A stretch of 64,000 bases of DNA from Methylotuvimicrobium buryatense 5G (GCF_000341735.1 NZ_KB455575.1:2697984-2761983); one strand, 5' to 3'. Positions 1-7,884 are shown, counted from the first letter of the stretch. Numbers and translations are program-made. The notes: generated from the letters alone by a model not told the origin.

Positions 1-407
1 CCGAAGAGCAAATGGAAAAAGGCGTTCCGGAAAATATCGCCTTTCAAGTCGCCGCCAACGAACTGATTGCCGAGCAAGTTAAGCGCGTTTCGTTACCGCG
101 CCAGATTAGCTTAGCCATGCGCGAAGTATGGAGTCTACAGCCCAGATTTGCACGCAGACAAGGCTCAAGACCCTATCGCTTGTTAAGCCATCCAAGATTC
201 AGAGCGGCTTACGATTTTTTATTGTTGCGCATTGAAACAGAAGGCGTAAACCCTGAGCTCGGCGAATGGTGGACTCAATTTCAAGCTGCCGGCGAAGCCG
301 AACAAAAAAGAATGACACAGTCGGCACAAAAATCGGAGCGCAAACCGCTTAAGCGTCGACGACCTCGATCCAATAAACCGCGTAACGCCGACACCACCAA
401 AGACTAA
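1..407 (+). CDS. pcnB: Poly(A) polymerase I, C-terminal part (partial)
   Basis: This is the last part of a gene that begins before the window; the reading frame is open from base 3. PcnB adds poly(A) tails to RNA 3' ends and so marks transcripts for decay. Only the C-terminal arginine-rich region is visible. It includes a stretch reading LPRQISLAMREVW followed by a conserved region around RPYRLLSHPRFRAAYDF, as in bacterial PcnB. A strongly basic tail (KPLKRRRPRSNKPR) follows, typical of the RNA-binding end of the enzyme. The catalytic nucleotidyltransferase head lies outside the window. It is followed after 14 bases by folK, the usual gammaproteobacterial order pcnB-folK-panB-panC, so the genes are probably co-transcribed. 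Confidence 0.9.
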   Translation, partial: EEQMEKGVPENIAFQVAANELIAEQVKRVSLPRQISLAMREVWSLQPRFARRQGSRPYRLLSHPRFRAAYDFLLLRIETEGVNPELGEWWTQFQAAGEAEQKRMTQSAQKSERKPLKRRRPRSNKPRNADTTKD

Positions 408-421
408 GATTTTTAGCCACT

Positions 422-922
422 ATGACCAATAACAACGACTTCGTAACGGCCTTTATCGGTCTGGGCAGCAATCTCGACCATCCTGCCGAGCAACTAATGA
501 CCGCTAGACAAACCATCGCGGCATTACCGAATATAAAGGAAACCGGCTTTTCGAGCCTTTACCGTAACCCGCCGATGGGCCCCCAGGATCAACCCGATTA
601 TGTCAACGCGGCGATGGCAATTGAAACAACATTGCCGGCCATCGATTTACTTCGCCAATTACAAGCCGTGGAACAGTCTCAAGGACGAACTCGAACAGGC
701 AAACGCTGGGGAGCTAGAACACTGGATCTTGACCTTTTGCTTTATGGGGACCGGCAAATTGAAGTTCCCGACCTAACCGTTCCTCATATCGGTATCGCCG
801 AACGCGCTTTTGTTTTATATCCCTTATATGAAATCGCGCCGGATCTATCGATTCCGGGACTCGGTAAACTGACCGATTTAGTCGCGAAATGCCCCAAAAA
901 CGACCTACATCGATTATCCTAA
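422..922 (+). CDS. folK: 2-amino-4-hydroxy-6-hydroxymethyldihydropteridine pyrophosphokinase
   Basis: FolK transfers pyrophosphate from ATP to 6-hydroxymethyl-7,8-dihydropterin in cytoplasmic folate synthesis. The 166-residue protein has the family's usual length. The N-terminal IGLGSNLDHP motif and the signature near residues 90-105 (GRTRTGKRWGARTLDLDLLLYG), including the paired Asp residues that bind magnesium, are both present. The PHIGIAERAFVLYPL region near the C terminus is also typical. No clear Shine-Dalgarno sequence precedes the ATG. The stop codon abuts the GTG start of panB, so the two are probably translated from one message. Confidence 0.95.
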   Translation: MTNNNDFVTAFIGLGSNLDHPAEQLMTARQTIAALPNIKETGFSSLYRNPPMGPQDQPDYVNAAMAIETTLPAIDLLRQLQAVEQSQGRTRTGKRWGARTLDLDLLLYGDRQIEVPDLTVPHIGIAERAFVLYPLYEIAPDLSIPGLGKLTDLVAKCPKNDLHRLS

Positions 923-1741
923 GTGAATAACTATTCTTCCGCTTCTCTAACCAAACCATTGACTATCACCGACCTTCAGTCGATGAAGCAGCGCGGCGAA
1001 AAAATCAGTTGCTTGACTGCTTACGATGCCAGCTTCAGCGCGCTGCTCGATAAAGCCGGCATCGATATCCTCCTGGTCGGAGACTCGTTGGGCATGGTCA
1101 TACAAGGCCAATCGACGACAGTTCCGACCAGCATCGAAGACATGGTTTATCATGCCGCTTGCGTGGTTCGCGGTCGACAGCGGGCGTTCGTGATAGCCGA
1201 TATGCCTTTTATGAGCTACGCCGGCAAGGAACAAGCAGCCGAAAACGCCGCTCGCTTAATGCAAACCGGCGGCGTGCAAATGGTCAAATTGGAGGGCCCG
1301 AAAATCGAACTGATCGAATTTTTATCCGAGAACGGAGTCCCCGTCTGCGGGCATTTGGGCTTGCTTCCGCAATCGATCAATCGCCTAGGCGGCTACAAAA
1401 TACAAGGGCGCGAACGATCCGCGGCCGATCAAATGATCGCCGATGCCTGCCGCCTGGAAAAAGCCGGTGCGGCATTATTGGTGCTCGAATGCGTCCCGGC
1501 GATCCTGGCCGAAGAAATCGCCCGGCAACTGACGATTCCGGTAATCGGTATCGGCGCCGGAGCCGATTGCGACGGACAAGTCCTGGTACTTTACGATATT
1601 TTAGATATCGGCATCGCCAAGCGGCCTCGTTTTTCTAAAAACTTCATGCAAGATGCCTCCAGCATCGAAATGGCCATAAAAAATTTTCATGAAGCCGTCA
1701 AGCAAGGCACCTTTCCAAGCGAAGAGCACAGCTTCCAATGA
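923..1741 (+). CDS. panB: 3-methyl-2-oxobutanoate hydroxymethyltransferase
   Basis: PanB makes ketopantoate from 2-oxoisovalerate and 5,10-methylenetetrahydrofolate, the first committed step of pantothenate synthesis. The 272-residue protein shows the TIM-barrel signatures: SCLTAYDASFSALLDKAGID near the N terminus, LLVGDSLGMV (metal-binding Asp), VKLEGP, and GIGAGADCDGQVLVLYDILDI near the C terminus. The start is GTG directly after the folK stop codon; no later start keeps the full N-terminal motif in place. It overlaps panC by four bases (ATGA), indicating translational coupling. FolK upstream serves folate synthesis, and PanB consumes a folate cofactor. Confidence 0.96.
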   Translation: MNNYSSASLTKPLTITDLQSMKQRGEKISCLTAYDASFSALLDKAGIDILLVGDSLGMVIQGQSTTVPTSIEDMVYHAACVVRGRQRAFVIADMPFMSYAGKEQAAENAARLMQTGGVQMVKLEGPKIELIEFLSENGVPVCGHLGLLPQSINRLGGYKIQGRERSAADQMIADACRLEKAGAALLVLECVPAILAEEIARQLTIPVIGIGAGADCDGQVLVLYDILDIGIAKRPRFSKNFMQDASSIEMAIKNFHEAVKQGTFPSEEHSFQ

Positions 1742-2595
1742 GCCTGTCGACAGTCACAACAATCGAAGCATTACGCGACACACTAAAACCGTGGCGAAAA
1801 GCCGGCAACTCCGTGGCCTTTGTACCGACGATGGGCAATTTACACGATGGGCATTTACAATTGGTTGAAAAAGCCAAGGAATGCGCAGATAAGGTGGTAG
1901 TCAGCCTTTTTGTCAATCCGACGCAATTCGGTGTCGGCGAGGATTTTGACCACTATCCCAGAACCGAATCGGAAGACGCTAAAAAACTTGATGCCATCGG
2001 CACCGACCTGCTTTTTTTGCCTTCGGTCTCGGAAATTTATCCTATAAATCACAGAACTTCGATCTCCGTATCCGGGTTATCGGACTTACATTGCGGTAAA
2101 ACAAGAGTCGGCCACTTCGACGGCGTCGCGACTATCGTTTGCAAGCTATTCAACATCGTGCAACCGGATCTGGCATTCTTCGGCGAAAAGGATTTTCAAC
2201 AACTGACCTTAATCCGAGCATTGGTTAGAGACCTGAACATTCCGGTCGAAATTCGCGGCATCGAAACGGTTAGAGAAGACGACGGCTTGGCAATGAGTTC
2301 GCGCAACGGCTACCTATCAGCGGATGAAAGACTTGCCGCTCCTGCCCTTTATCGTTCATTATGCCAGGCGCGCGATCGGATTTTAGCGGGCGAACAAAAC
2401 TACCCAGCACTGGAAAAAAGGGCTATGCTGTCATTGCGGGAAGCCGGCTTACAACCCGAGTATTTTTCGGTATGCCGCCAGTCGAGTTTAATGCCGGCCA
2501 GTACTAATGACATGGAGTTGGTGATACTTGCGGCAGCAAGACTGGGAAAAACCCGCCTGATCGATAATGTTTATTTTTCAAAAACGCCATTATGA
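1738..2595 (+). CDS. panC: Pantothenate synthetase (pantoate-beta-alanine ligase)
   Basis: PanC joins pantoate and beta-alanine using ATP. The 285-residue protein carries the adenylylation motifs: FVPTMGNLHDGHLQLV (HIGH-like) near residue 30, LFVNPTQFG, the VGHFDGVATIVCKLFNI region, FGEKDFQQL, and DGLAMSSRNGYL (KMSKS-like). It overlaps panB by four bases and is the last gene of the pcnB-folK-panBC unit. The beta-alanine it needs comes from PanD, encoded about 260 bases downstream beyond a palindromic element. Confidence 0.96.
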   Translation: MSLSTVTTIEALRDTLKPWRKAGNSVAFVPTMGNLHDGHLQLVEKAKECADKVVVSLFVNPTQFGVGEDFDHYPRTESEDAKKLDAIGTDLLFLPSVSEIYPINHRTSISVSGLSDLHCGKTRVGHFDGVATIVCKLFNIVQPDLAFFGEKDFQQLTLIRALVRDLNIPVEIRGIETVREDDGLAMSSRNGYLSADERLAAPALYRSLCQARDRILAGEQNYPALEKRAMLSLREAGLQPEYFSVCRQSSLMPASTNDMELVILAAARLGKTRLIDNVYFSKTPL

Positions 2596-2622
2596 CCGCG
2601 GGCAATCTTCAAGCGATATTTT

Positions 2623-2785
2623 TATACTTCGCGCGGCCACATTTTCGGCTTTTATGGCAATGCTATTTTGTTCGGTAGCAAGGCGCGAAAACAGGCGCAT
2701 AGCAAGCTATGTAACTGTTTTCGCAACGTAGGTACCGGACAAAAGAGCGCGTTAAAAAACCGAAAATGTGGCCGCGCGAAGTATA
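2623..2785. repeat. 163-bp perfect-ended palindromic element
   Basis: The outer arms, 2623-2648 and 2760-2785, are exact reverse complements over 26 bases (ends TATACTTCGCGC and GCGCGAAGTATA). Inside are further pairs: TTTTGTTCGGTA against TACCGGACAAAA with one mismatch, GCGAAAACAG against CTGTTTTCGC, and CATAGC against GCTATG at the apex. The element can fold over nearly its full length. It fills most of the panC-panD gap and encodes no credible protein. It looks like a miniature inverted-repeat element and shares no ends with the other families in this window. Confidence 0.85.
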
Positions 2786-2851
2786 AGTTGAAGAGCACTC
2801 TCTATTAAGAGATAATGCCCGGTTTCTAAAAGAATTTATCTTGTAAATAGT

Positions 2852-3232
2852 ATGCAAACTACAATGCTTAAAGCCAAGCTACACAGAGCGACCGTAACCT
2901 ACTCCGAATTAGGTTACGAAGGTTCTTGCGCGATCGATAGCGATATTTTGGATCGAGCCGGCATTAGGGAGTATGAGCAGATTCAAATCTACAATATCAA
3001 CAACGGCGAGCGCTTTACAACCTACGCAATCAAAGCGGAGGCCGGATCGCGCATTTTCTCGGTTAATGGTGCGGCGGCTCGTTTAGCCTGTCCAGGCGAC
3101 ATCATCATCGTTTGCGCCTATGCCATCCTGGACCAGCAAGAGCTAGCTGATTACAAGCCAACCTTGCTCTATTTCAACGATAAAAACGAAATTATTCGTT
3201 CCAGTCACATCATTCCTATTCAGTCGGCTTAA
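2852..3232 (+). CDS. panD: Aspartate 1-decarboxylase proenzyme
   Basis: PanD decarboxylates aspartate to beta-alanine for pantothenate synthesis. The 126-residue protein has the conserved start [25 protein letters not shown]. Cleavage between Gly24 and Ser25 in the YEGSCAID motif yields the pyruvoyl cofactor. Tyr and Asn residues of the NGAAARL region also match the family. The ATG at 2852 gives the same four-residue lead before MLKAK that E. coli PanD has before its MLQGK, so it is preferred over the ATG at 2864. It is separated from panC by the 163-bp palindrome, so it may be transcribed on its own. Confidence 0.95.
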   Translation: MQTTMLKAKLHRATVTYSELGYEGSCAIDSDILDRAGIREYEQIQIYNINNGERFTTYAIKAEAGSRIFSVNGAAARLACPGDIIIVCAYAILDQQELADYKPTLLYFNDKNEIIRSSHIIPIQSA

Positions 3233-3390
3233 GTTTTTAGCCCTCGCCATCCGGCCGCCCCTATTAGGGCGCGACCGGACAAGACAACCCCGCAGCATAG
3301 CGTTGAACACTTCAAATGATTCTCTTTACCCTCCAACATTTCGCGCGAATGAAAATTCGATCATAGGCACAAATTATTGAAGTTGCTTTA

Positions 3391-3507
3391 TCTTAAAAAG
3401 AGCAACTGGCATATGCTGTAAACCGTTCGTGCTAAGCTAAGTCGAAGCATGAAGGATCTACAACACTTTCACCAAATTAGTAAAGCCTCAAACCATCCTT
3501 TTTAGGT
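3391..3507. repeat. F4 double-hairpin element, diverged shorter copy
   Basis: This stretch reads like the F4 elements at 36670-36837 and 39936-40104 but has lost part of one hairpin. It begins CTTAAAAAGAGCAACTGG, carries CCGTTCGTGCTAAGC and GTCGAAGCATGAAGG in the middle, and ends CATCCTTTTTAGG. It lies between the convergent ends of panD and fliW. The remaining bases of the 3233-3532 gap contain only a weak GC hairpin near 3253-3285 with no T tract. Confidence 0.7.
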
Positions 3508-3532
3508 TTATAGCGACAGGTTAAAGCCTTAT

Positions 3533-3994
3533 CTAGGCTTCCGAAAAGTCGATTTCATGATTTTTTTCGGTCAATGTGATAATTTGCTCGACCTGAACCA
3601 ATACTTTTTGAATACCTTTTCTCGAATTGACATTGATCAGAATCGGCGATTTGATCGAACCTTTGATAGTAGGCTTACCCGACTCTTCGTCATTCTCGTC
3701 GGTGTGCAATAGAATCAATACCGCCAATTCGTCCGGATTACTCAACTCAAGCAAGGCTTGCTCTTCGTCAGTCAAAATAAAACTGTAATTGATATTGAAG
3801 TCGACAGGATTAGCCGCGGAAAACGTCAAATCTTCGTCATCGACGGATTGCAGCCAAAAAATAATCGGATTATCTTCCTGATGGAAAAGCTTAAACCGGG
3901 TTTGATCTTCAAAACCGGGAATGCCTTTGGGAAAAACAATGATAGTATCGGGATCGACGCGTTGTTCGCCGAGAAATTTTGATTTGATTTCCAT
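3533..3994 (-). CDS. fliW: Flagellar assembly factor FliW
   Basis: FliW binds flagellin, and in studied species also the translational regulator CsrA, linking flagellin levels to flagellin translation. The 153-residue protein has the family opening EIKSKFLGEQRVDPDTIIVFPKGIPGF, the FKLFHQEDNPIIFWLQS block and the NPVDFNINYSF region. No csrA or flagellar gene lies nearby; the neighbours are panD (convergent) and an F2 element upstream. In many genomes fliW sits next to csrA, so here it is an isolated copy. The start ATG at 3994 is the only one that keeps the family N terminus. Confidence 0.9.
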   Translation of the reverse strand: MEIKSKFLGEQRVDPDTIIVFPKGIPGFEDQTRFKLFHQEDNPIIFWLQSVDDEDLTFSAANPVDFNINYSFILTDEEQALLELSNPDELAVLILLHTDENDEESGKPTIKGSIKSPILINVNSRKGIQKVLVQVEQIITLTEKNHEIDFSEA

Positions 3995-4074
3995 GATTAT
4001 TGCCTGTTGAATTTAAAATAGCTTTTTAAGTATAGACCGCTCTGTCGATTAACCGGTAATAAACGAAAACATCG

Positions 4075-4352
4075 CAGCAATTCCGAACCTAAAGATAAAA
4101 AAGGGTACGGGGTGTGCTTGGCGAGGATGTCGGCGACGGGACAGATTCTTGCTCCTCGGCAATTGCTGAGTTACATTGCTGTAATGAATGCAGAAAATGC
4201 AGGAGCATTTTTCTGCCCTGCATTGCCCTAATACACGCCATCCACTGGCGCTTAGTTGCCGCCCCCACAGGGAGGGTTTACGGCGTTCCTCGACAAACAT
4301 ACCCCGCACCCTGAATACGGCAAAATTTCTCAAACTGGGAATTGCCGAAAAC
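4075..4352. repeat. F2 repeat element, copy with longer core
   Basis: The left end reads CAGCAATTCC and the right end GGAATTGC followed by CGAAAAC, matching the F2 ends at 9501-9718 and 39574-39790. The core includes GCGAGGATGTCGGC, TTGCTCCTCGGCAATTGCTG, CTAATACACGCCATCC and TTTACGGCGTTCCTCGAC. It is longer than other F2 copies because of extra sequence around 4160-4225. Some of that extra sequence also occurs, inverted, in the F1 copy at 6473-6691. The flanks show at best a four-base duplication (TCGC). It fills the gap between fliW and the next minus-strand gene. Confidence 0.8.
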
Positions 4353-4361
4353 TTCGCGCCT

Positions 4362-4613
4362 TTATTTTTGATAGTTTTCGTAATAGTCTTTTTGAGCATC
4401 ATAAATAAAGCTGTCGGTTCCGTCGCGGATGCCATACATTAAATCATAAACGCCTCGCTCGGTATCCCTGATAAATGTATGGATATTGCTAAAAAACCCG
4501 ACCGCCTGCTCCCGATCAGGCAAACTGCCTGCAGACTCGCCCCGATGATTACCGGTACAGCCGGAATTGACCGCGCTTAGCAAAATCATTATCAATCCGA
4601 TTATGGGTTTCAT
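4362..4613 (-). CDS. Small putative lipoprotein, function unknown
   Basis: The 83-residue product starts MKPIIGLIMILLSAVNSGC, a short hydrophobic signal ending in Ser-Gly-Cys that resembles a lipobox, although Asn at -3 is unusual. The mature part is small, charged and rich in Asp and Tyr, with no domain I recognise. A Shine-Dalgarno-like CGGAGAA lies just upstream of the ATG at 4613, which favours this start over an earlier in-frame one. The gene ends ten bases from an F2 element. It is probably a minor membrane-anchored periplasmic protein, but no function can be assigned. Confidence 0.55.
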   Translation of the reverse strand: MKPIIGLIMILLSAVNSGCTGNHRGESAGSLPDREQAVGFFSNIHTFIRDTERGVYDLMYGIRDGTDSFIYDAQKDYYENYQK

Positions 4614-4812
4614 ACAATTCTCCGACAGTTTGTTATTACCAAGCAATAACAAAGCCAAATAAAAACAAACCTTATAACCTATTGATAAAAATAATAATCC
4701 TCATCACAAACAGAAAGAACGCCAACTTTTCGTCATCTGACTATCCCCGCTTTTTCTTTTTAGCTCCCGTCCGATACCGGCTGACGCCACCCCAAATGAG
4801 GCGCCGAACAGG

Positions 4813-5008
4813 TAAGGATTTGGTTATAAATAACTTCCCTATTATTTGATTTAGGGTAGGCGGGTTCGGTAACTCGATTGACAGGTGTCGGCGGCAGGGA
4901 AAGCCGCCGTCAAGCCTACAAGGATGTATTTACGGCGCCCTGTCAAGCGAGTTACCGAACCAGCCAGAAATCCCATGATTTCAATAAGTTATTTGTCACG
5001 AAATCCTA
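4813..5008. repeat. F3 repeat element overlapping the end of mxaL
   Basis: The ends pair as imperfect inverted repeats: TAAGGATTTGGTTATAAATA on the left, and on the right AAGTTATTTGTCACGAAATC followed by CTAA. The core reads CTCGATTGACAGGTGTCGG, GCCGCCGTCAAGCCTACA and ACGGCGCCCTGTCAAGCGAG, which folds as a hairpin. Other F3 copies lie at 37247-37483, 39524-39933 and 42182-42355, with a solo end at 51400-51427. The right inverted repeat contains the stop codon and last few codons of mxaL (4989-5008). Confidence 0.85.
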
Positions 5009-5855
5009 AATTAGGACCGCTAAAAATCATCAATGCGATGAGAGCCAAGATCCAGCTTAATTCGTAGCGAACCACTTGCTGTTGACGAAGATCGACGGCC
5101 CGCAATGCCCGGCTAAGCTGCTCCGGCGTTTCCAGATGATGATAGTGCAGGCCTGTAATTCCCGCCAAGCGCTGCAGAACCTGTTCTTGAACCGACGTCA
5201 AATACTCTCCCGATGAAACCTGCCCTTTGCGAATACGCCTATCTGCTTCATCGACTTGCCAATAGCCGGTTTGAATATTGTTTTGGTCGTATTTAGGAAT
5301 CGGAACCGGCAATAGATTACCGACCCCGACCAACAAGCCTCTAACCTTGCCTCTCTCAAGCAGAAATCTCGGCTCTTTGACAGACTCAGGCGTTTGCTGC
5401 CCATCGGTAAAAAAAACCAGGCTGGGACTCGAGTCGATTTTTGCGGCTTCGCGAAGACTCGTATATAAGCCCCTAGCGATATGACTATCCGCAGCCCAAG
5501 CCATGCGCCAATCGATTTTCATTAAACTTTCTTCAATGACCGAGTAGTGCTCGCACACTTCGAGCGGCTCGAACAACAAAAAACTATTTTTTGTGGTAAA
5601 CAGACCCAAACCCACATGCGATTGACAAGGCAAAGCCGAAATCACCGTTTTCAGGCTCTCCTTAACAAAGGAAAGACGGTCCGACGGCATGTCGTCGACA
5701 TGGTAATCGCGCGCATTCATGCTTTGCGTGATATCAATGACAAAAATCAGATTATAGCTGTCCTTGCGAAGCGGAATAGTCGGTTTCAACAAAGCAAGTA
5801 CCAGCAAGACAGCGGGCAACATCAACAACCAAAGGCGCTTATCCTTAAGCAGCAT
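4989..5855 (-). CDS. mxaL: MxaL-like von Willebrand factor A domain protein
   Basis: MxaL is one of the accessory proteins (MxaA, C, K, L, D) needed to make active calcium-dependent methanol dehydrogenase in the periplasm; it carries a von Willebrand A fold. The 288-residue product has an N-terminal membrane segment (residues 8-24), a metal-binding DITQSMNA motif (DxxxS, near residue 41), the ALPCQSHVGLGLFTT and VFFTDGQQ blocks typical of MxaL, and a second membrane segment near residues 268-282. It starts one base inside the mxaK stop (TAATG), so the two are coupled. Its last residues and stop codon lie inside an F3 repeat end. No mxaD follows and no mxaC precedes the pair. Confidence 0.82.
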   Translation of the reverse strand: MLLKDKRLWLLMLPAVLLVLALLKPTIPLRKDSYNLIFVIDITQSMNARDYHVDDMPSDRLSFVKESLKTVISALPCQSHVGLGLFTTKNSFLLFEPLEVCEHYSVIEESLMKIDWRMAWAADSHIARGLYTSLREAAKIDSSPSLVFFTDGQQTPESVKEPRFLLERGKVRGLLVGVGNLLPVPIPKYDQNNIQTGYWQVDEADRRIRKGQVSSGEYLTSVQEQVLQRLAGITGLHYHHLETPEQLSRALRAVDLRQQQVVRYELSWILALIALMIFSGPNLGFRDK

Positions 5856-6442
5856 TAAGGCCCGCCTTCCGGTATACCCGGCATAATCGCATGCACGCTA
5901 CTTTTATGACCTTGCCAGTCGGCTTTTTCCGCTTCCTTGGCAGGCGGACGAATGCGCAGAGCGAATTCAAGATTGTAGCGCGCCTGCCAATGCTCAGGCT
6001 CGACCGCTAATACCTGCTTAAAGGCCTGCTCGGCCAGATCCAGCAAAGTATTGATTTGTCCATATTCCCAAACGCCCTTGGCATTCCATAACTTGGCCGC
6101 CTGCTGCAAATAAATAGTGCCCATGTTATATTTAACGTCGACACGAAAATCGGTATCGACAAGCGGCTCTATTTGTAAATAAAGCCGCAAGGCTTGTTGA
6201 AAATCCCCTTCCCTATTGAGTTCAACGGCTTTGGCAAAAATCACTTCGGGCGGCAAATTGTCGCCGGCAAGGGCAATCGTGTCAGGTTGTCGAATCATCG
6301 CATTGAACTTCATCAGCTGTTGCAATTCAGTGAGTTCGCGCACAGACCATGCCGCTAACACAAGCAACAGCAACCAAGCACCTACCGGGTGATAGGAATT
6401 CCAAAGCGTTATTTTTTTCGGCCGTTTAAATATCTGCATCAT
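5855..6442 (-). CDS. mxaK: MxaK-like membrane-anchored TPR protein
   Basis: MxaK belongs to the methanol dehydrogenase maturation set. The 195-residue product has a basic start, one transmembrane helix (about residues 18-35, GAWLLLLVLAAWSV) and then a soluble part with tetratricopeptide-like helices (AKAVELNREGDFQQALRLYLQ; FKQVLAVEPEHWQARYNLEFAL). The pairing with an MxaL-type gene supports the name. The frame stays open upstream, but that extension runs into an F1 repeat, so the ATG at 6442 (or 6439) is chosen. The F1 element sits about 30 bases upstream of this start, where the promoter or the preceding gene of a normal mxa operon would be. Confidence 0.75.
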   Translation of the reverse strand: MMQIFKRPKKITLWNSYHPVGAWLLLLVLAAWSVRELTELQQLMKFNAMIRQPDTIALAGDNLPPEVIFAKAVELNREGDFQQALRLYLQIEPLVDTDFRVDVKYNMGTIYLQQAAKLWNAKGVWEYGQINTLLDLAEQAFKQVLAVEPEHWQARYNLEFALRIRPPAKEAEKADWQGHKSSVHAIMPGIPEGGP

Positions 6443-6472
6443 TTGCTTGTCAATTCGATATCGGCGGTATGC

Positions 6473-6691
6473 ATATCGTAGATCAAAATTCGGCACAGGG
6501 GTGCCCGTCAAAGGACGCCGTGAATACGTCCATGTAGATACTCTATGCCAGCTCCATGCTGGCAAAGCCTTTGCGAGCGCCACGGATGGCGTGTATTAGG
6601 GCAATGCAGGAGCAATTGCCGAGGAGCAAAATCGACCGAACACCCCGGCGCCTCCTTAGGCACTGCCGAAATTTGAAGTGCGAAAGGTATA
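6473..6691. repeat. F1 repeat element upstream of mxaK
   Basis: This is one of six F1 copies, recognised by the left end CGTAGATCAAAATTCGGC and the right end CCGAAATTTGAAGTGCGAA followed by GGTATA. Between them lie GGACGCCGTGAATACGTCC and CCATGCTGGCAAAGCCTTTG. It is longer than most F1 copies because it also holds GGATGGCGTGTATTAGGGCA and a piece around CAATTGCCGAGGAGC. Both occur inverted in the F2 copy at 4075-4352. The remaining bases of the 6443-6859 gap should hold the mxaKL promoter and that of the divergent gene at 6860; I see no clear consensus boxes. Confidence 0.85.
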
Positions 6692-6859
6692 CCTTTTTTT
6701 CGGCATTCTACTGTACATTTAGGGTTTGAAAAACCGCTAAATCGGCGGACCGTCAAAAGCCTGGCAAAGACTCGCGGAAATCTAATATACCGCGGAGTTT
6801 GTCAGCAACTTACCGGCTAAGTTAAACTGATGCCGTTTACCCATGCGGAGTCGCTGTTC

Positions 6860-6991
6860 ATGTCAGGTTTCTTCAGAAAATTACTCGGATTCGTGTTGCT
6901 GCTGACAACAATAGGCTTGGCAACGTGTCAATCGATGCTGAAAGCCGAACCGCTATTCGATCAACTGATGCTGTCGCAGTCCAAACAATGA
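6860..6991 (+). CDS. 43-residue putative lipoprotein upstream of the XpaC-like gene
   Basis: This short frame begins MSGFFRKLLGFVLLL and reaches the lipobox GLATC at Cys23, followed by a small mature part of about 20 residues (QSMLKAEPLFDQLMLSQSKQ). Its stop overlaps the ATG of the next gene by four bases (ATGA), a strong sign of translational coupling and thus of a real gene. I know of no family for it. By position it is probably a membrane-anchored partner of the XpaC/TelA pair. It could easily be missed because of its size. The signal and coupling are seen in the sequence; the role is inferred. Confidence 0.6.
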   Translation: MSGFFRKLLGFVLLLTTIGLATCQSMLKAEPLFDQLMLSQSKQ

Positions 6992-7857
6992 CGCAAAGCC
7001 AAAACTTTCGAAAGCCCAAGCGCTTTACCTCGGACTCCTTGCAAAAATATTCACCAAGGGGCTTGCTGCTCTATTTTTTGCCGATCGCACTGCTGCCGGC
7101 AGTCGTGATTGCGCTGGCCAAAGGCAATTTGACCGCGATCCTCGTTAACGCCACGGCTTATACCTTGTATCTATTCTCGGCCTGGTGCTTGCGCAAAGGA
7201 TTTCAAGCCGAAGCGCGCCTTCGACAAAGACCGATGACCCCTCCGACGAAGTATCCATTAAAATTGCTTGCCGCTATCATTACAGCATTGACGACAGGCA
7301 TGATTGCCTGGCTCGGCGCACGGCAAACCTTGCCGGTCGCAGCAGCATACGCAGGGGGAGCGTTTTTGGGCATGTTTTTAAGTTACGGTTTCGACCCCAA
7401 AGCCAAAAGCACACAAGGCGCTCAGGGCTATTCGGGCGAAGAACTCGGAAAAGCGCTTGCCGAATCCCACGCCATGATCCGGCGTATCGAGCAAGCCGGC
7501 AGTAAAATCCGCAATCACGAATTCAATAACCGCATCGAACGAATCTGCGAAATCGCCGACAACATAATCGCCCAAATCGAAGCCGATCCCCGCGATTTTC
7601 GAAGGGCCCGAAAGTTTCTCAATGTCTATCTCGACGGCACGATGCAAGTTACCGAAGGTTATGCCAAAACGCATAGTCAACTCCAACTCGGCCAACTAGA
7701 ACCCGCCCAATTGGAACAAAGCTTTCGCAATGTTCTCGAAACGATCGAAACCTCGTTTCTGGAACAACAGCAAAAACTGCTTGAAGACGACATTTTCGAT
7801 CTCGATGTCAAAATCGAGGTATTGACCGCGCAACTCAAACGGGAAGGCATACTGTAA
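6988..7857 (+). CDS. XpaC-like (5-bromo-4-chloroindolyl phosphate hydrolysis family) membrane protein
   Basis: The 289-residue product has four or so hydrophobic segments in its first half (GLLLYFLPIALLPAVVIAL; LTAILVNATAYTLYLFSAW; KLLAAIITALTTGMIAWLG; VAAAYAGGAFLGMFLSYG) and a helical, charged C-terminal half with coiled-coil character. This layout and the downstream telA match the XpaC family, which is regularly found beside TelA-type proteins. The biochemical role of the family is not settled. The ATG at 6988 is preferred to a start 63 bases earlier because it overlaps the stop of the small lipoprotein gene. Confidence 0.7.
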   Translation: MTQSQNFRKPKRFTSDSLQKYSPRGLLLYFLPIALLPAVVIALAKGNLTAILVNATAYTLYLFSAWCLRKGFQAEARLRQRPMTPPTKYPLKLLAAIITALTTGMIAWLGARQTLPVAAAYAGGAFLGMFLSYGFDPKAKSTQGAQGYSGEELGKALAESHAMIRRIEQAGSKIRNHEFNNRIERICEIADNIIAQIEADPRDFRRARKFLNVYLDGTMQVTEGYAKTHSQLQLGQLEPAQLEQSFRNVLETIETSFLEQQQKLLEDDIFDLDVKIEVLTAQLKREGIL

Positions 7858-7884
7858 TGCTTTCTGACAACCCAGGTACCCCCC

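Noticed and set aside
2663-2857. A 64-codon minus-strand frame in the panC-panD gap
   Set aside because: It is a translation of the 163-bp palindrome, with no ribosome site and no sensible protein pattern.
4114-4442. Overlapping short plus-strand frames in the fliW upstream gap
   Set aside because: They fall in an F2 element and antisense to a lipoprotein gene.
4813-6691. Composite transposon carrying mxaKL
   Set aside because: The flanking repeats belong to different families (F3 and F1), so they cannot act as paired ends of one unit. No outer target duplication is seen.
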